A DNA stretch of 22,741 bases from DAOTWA01 sp034435955 (GTDB lineage: Bacteria > Chloroflexota > Anaerolineae > Anaerolineales > Anaerolineaceae): assembly GCA_034435955.1 (NCBI GenBank), contig DAOTWA010000003.1, forward strand, positions 1-22,741. Direction: 5' to 3'. Positions 21,443 through 22,741 of this stretch are shown here, one piece after another. Each line of letters starts with the position of its first letter. The stretch's first letter is position 1. The translations under genes were made by a program, and so were the position numbers. Below the pieces are notes generated by a model that was not told where the DNA came from, searched no databases, and saw only the letters and a list, made by a program, of their open reading frames with translations.

Positions 21443-22276
21443 ATGACCATCCGTGTAGTCACGGACAGCACATGCGATTTGATGGCGGAAACCATTCAGG
21501 AGCACAAAATAGAAGTCGTCCCTTGTTACTTAAATATCCGTGGACGCAGTTATCTGGACGGAATCGAGTATTCGCGCGAGCAGTTTTACCGGGATCTACC
21601 CGGGATGGAAACACCTCCCACAACCAGCGCGCCTGGTCCCGAGAAATTCGCCGCTGTGTACAAGAAGCTCATCGCCGAGGGAGCATCAGCCATCTTATCC
21701 ATCCATGTTAACCGCCAGTGGAGCAACATGGTCAACGTAGCCCAACTCGCAGCCGAAACCATACCTTCCGTTCCGATCAAAGTCATCGACTCACAGCAGC
21801 TCTCTCTCAGCCTGGGTTTCTTAGTCCAGGCTGCCGCCGAGGCAGCCAACGCGGGCGGCAATCTGTCCGAAATCGTGGCCATGCTTCAGGAAAAGATCAC
21901 CCGCACATACACAGTCGCCGTCTTGGATACGCTGGAATTTCTTCGACGGAGTGGTCGCGCCACCAAACTCCAAGCGCAGTTGAGCATTTGGCTACAGCTC
22001 AAGCCGTTCATCAAGATTTTCAAGGGAGAAATTACGCTGGAACCCATCCGAACTCGCCAGAAAGCATTACAGCGCCTGACCGCCTGGTTCCACGAGCACG
22101 GACCGTGGGAGCGGCTGGCGGTCGTTCACACCGGAGCGCGGGAATATGGCGAAGAGCTTTGGGGCCGACTGCTCGATTATCTGCCCGACGTAAGACGAAT
22201 TTCCGTCCAGGTCACTCCCGTCATCGGAGCGCACGCCGGGCCGGGAGCGCTGGGGTTTTGTGGAGTGCAAGCGTAA
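21443..22276 (+). CDS. DegV family fatty acid-binding protein
   Basis: The 277-residue product has the DegV fold. The start TIRVVTDSTCDL (2-13) and the ligand motif TSAPGP (61-66, the usual TSxPS-type loop) are typical, as are SGRATKLQAQL and the C-terminal GAHAGPGALGF block. DegV proteins hold a fatty acid; in several Gram-positive bacteria they act as FakB, presenting fatty acids to the kinase FakA for lipid synthesis. No fakA-like gene is in the window. The ATG at 21443 follows GGAGGGG (21431-21437) with good spacing; an in-frame start at 21416 adds nine unconserved residues. The length is normal. The bound lipid cannot be inferred. Confidence 0.95.
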   Translation: MTIRVVTDSTCDLMAETIQEHKIEVVPCYLNIRGRSYLDGIEYSREQFYRDLPGMETPPTTSAPGPEKFAAVYKKLIAEGASAILSIHVNRQWSNMVNVAQLAAETIPSVPIKVIDSQQLSLSLGFLVQAAAEAANAGGNLSEIVAMLQEKITRTYTVAVLDTLEFLRRSGRATKLQAQLSIWLQLKPFIKIFKGEITLEPIRTRQKALQRLTAWFHEHGPWERLAVVHTGAREYGEELWGRLLDYLPDVRRISVQVTPVIGAHAGPGALGFCGVQA

Positions 22277-22343
22277 TAATTCCGATTCAGCGGAGTAATT
22301 GTCAGCAGCGCGATCGCATCCGCAACAGTTTCTGCATAAGTGA

Positions 22344-22349
22344 TATCAT
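22344..22349 (+). promoter_or_regulatory. Possible extended -10 directly before the decarboxylase ATG
   Basis: TGA precedes TATCAT (22344-22349), and the ATG begins 7 nt later at 22356. A start at the usual distance would fall on or next to the ATG, giving a leaderless message; no ribosome binding site is visible. Confidence 0.4.
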
Positions 22350-22355
22350 CGTTTT

Positions 22356-22741
22356 ATGACGACCTCGACTGCCATCGCCCATCCTAACATCGCTTTCATA
22401 AAATATTGGGGGAACCGGGACGAACGCTTGCGCTTGCCCGCCAATGGCTCGATTTCCATGAACCTGGACGGGCTGTTTACCCGTACGCAGGTCGCCTTCG
22501 ATTCCCACCTGGACGGCGATAAGCTGATCCTAAACGACGCCTCCGCCCCGGACGAGACGCTCCAGCGTGTGCGCACCATCCTGGATGAAGTTCGGCGCTT
22601 GTCGGGCGTGACCCATTTCGCCCGGGTGGAAAGCCGCAATAATTTCCCATCCGGCGTTGGGATTGCCTCCTCGGCCTCCGCTTTTGCCGCCCTCAGTCTG
22701 GCGGCCAGCGCGGCGGCTGGCCTTGAGCTGAGTGAGGCGCA
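22356..22741 (+). CDS. Diphosphomevalonate or phosphomevalonate decarboxylase (5' part, cut by window end)
   Basis: Only the first 128 codons are present; the frame is still open at the window end. The start ATAHPN-like block (AIAHPNIAFIKYWGNRDERL, 6-25) and the GHMP-kinase ATP loop NNFPSGVGIASSASAFAALS are diagnostic of mevalonate-pathway decarboxylases, which make isopentenyl (di)phosphate for isoprenoids. Classical diphosphomevalonate decarboxylases read YWGK where this protein has YWGN (N20). Chloroflexota such as Roseiflexus are known to have a phosphomevalonate decarboxylase that works with isopentenyl phosphate kinase, so that alternative must be considered. The substrate cannot be fixed from this fragment. 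No other mevalonate gene is visible, though such genes may follow downstream. Confidence 0.9.
   Translation, partial: MTTSTAIAHPNIAFIKYWGNRDERLRLPANGSISMNLDGLFTRTQVAFDSHLDGDKLILNDASAPDETLQRVRTILDEVRRLSGVTHFARVESRNNFPSGVGIASSASAFAALSLAASAAAGLELSEA

Noticed and set aside
1..22741. tRNA, rRNA, transposase, integrase, phage or toxin-antitoxin genes
   Set aside because: None was seen on either strand; the region looks like core chromosome with a small surface-protein and regulator section.

Overview
The window reads as chromosomal DNA of a moderately GC-rich bacterium, most probably a Chloroflexota member close to the Anaerolineae. This is inferred from gene content, not from a marker tree: Thr/Pro-rich surface proteins, a mevalonate-type decarboxylase of the kind known from Chloroflexota, a Rex repressor, a split ATP synthase operon and OmpR-type regulators without neighbouring kinases. 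No rRNA, tRNA, CRISPR array, insertion sequence or phage gene was seen. Genes are tightly packed and mostly intact.

Layout. 1-5.7 kb, plus strand: a PIG-L/LmbE deacetylase, an M50 site-2-type protease with CBS domains, a 56-residue membrane peptide, a YugP-type zinc membrane peptidase and an 813-residue lipoprotein of unknown function. 5.8-6.5 kb: the redox repressor gene rex with a palindrome over its promoter, ending in a terminator shared with the convergent block. 6.6-15.9 kb, minus strand, read right to left: yebC, ruvC, a SpoU/TrmH RNA methyltransferase gene, ruvA, then atpA-atpG-atpD-atpC (the F1 part of ATP synthase without delta and without F0), an mreB-like gene and a two-helix membrane protein gene. 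A good promoter lies just upstream of atpA. 16.2-18.1 kb: a secreted sortase-like protein (plus) convergent with a Thr/Pro-rich, membrane-anchored surface protein (minus) that has a sortase-signal-like C-terminus. 18.2-20.4 kb, minus: two paralogous OmpR-type response regulators, each behind a strong sigma-70-like promoter and a similar structured 5' leader. 20.5-22.7 kb: superoxide dismutase (minus), a DegV lipid-binding protein (plus) and the start of a diphosphomevalonate/phosphomevalonate decarboxylase gene (plus, cut by the window end).

Most interesting points: (1) the two regulator leaders share long sequence blocks and show compensatory base changes in two stems; one ends in a textbook intrinsic terminator next to the ribosome binding site, so a new cis-regulatory RNA is plausible. 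(2) The MreB homologue has lost several acidic residues of the actin-type ATPase site (EE to QQ, DIGGGTTE to CLGGGTTQ) and sits behind ATP synthase genes. (3) The sortase-like enzyme and the neighbouring surface protein may be an enzyme-substrate pair. All functions come from reading motifs by eye; no database search was possible.
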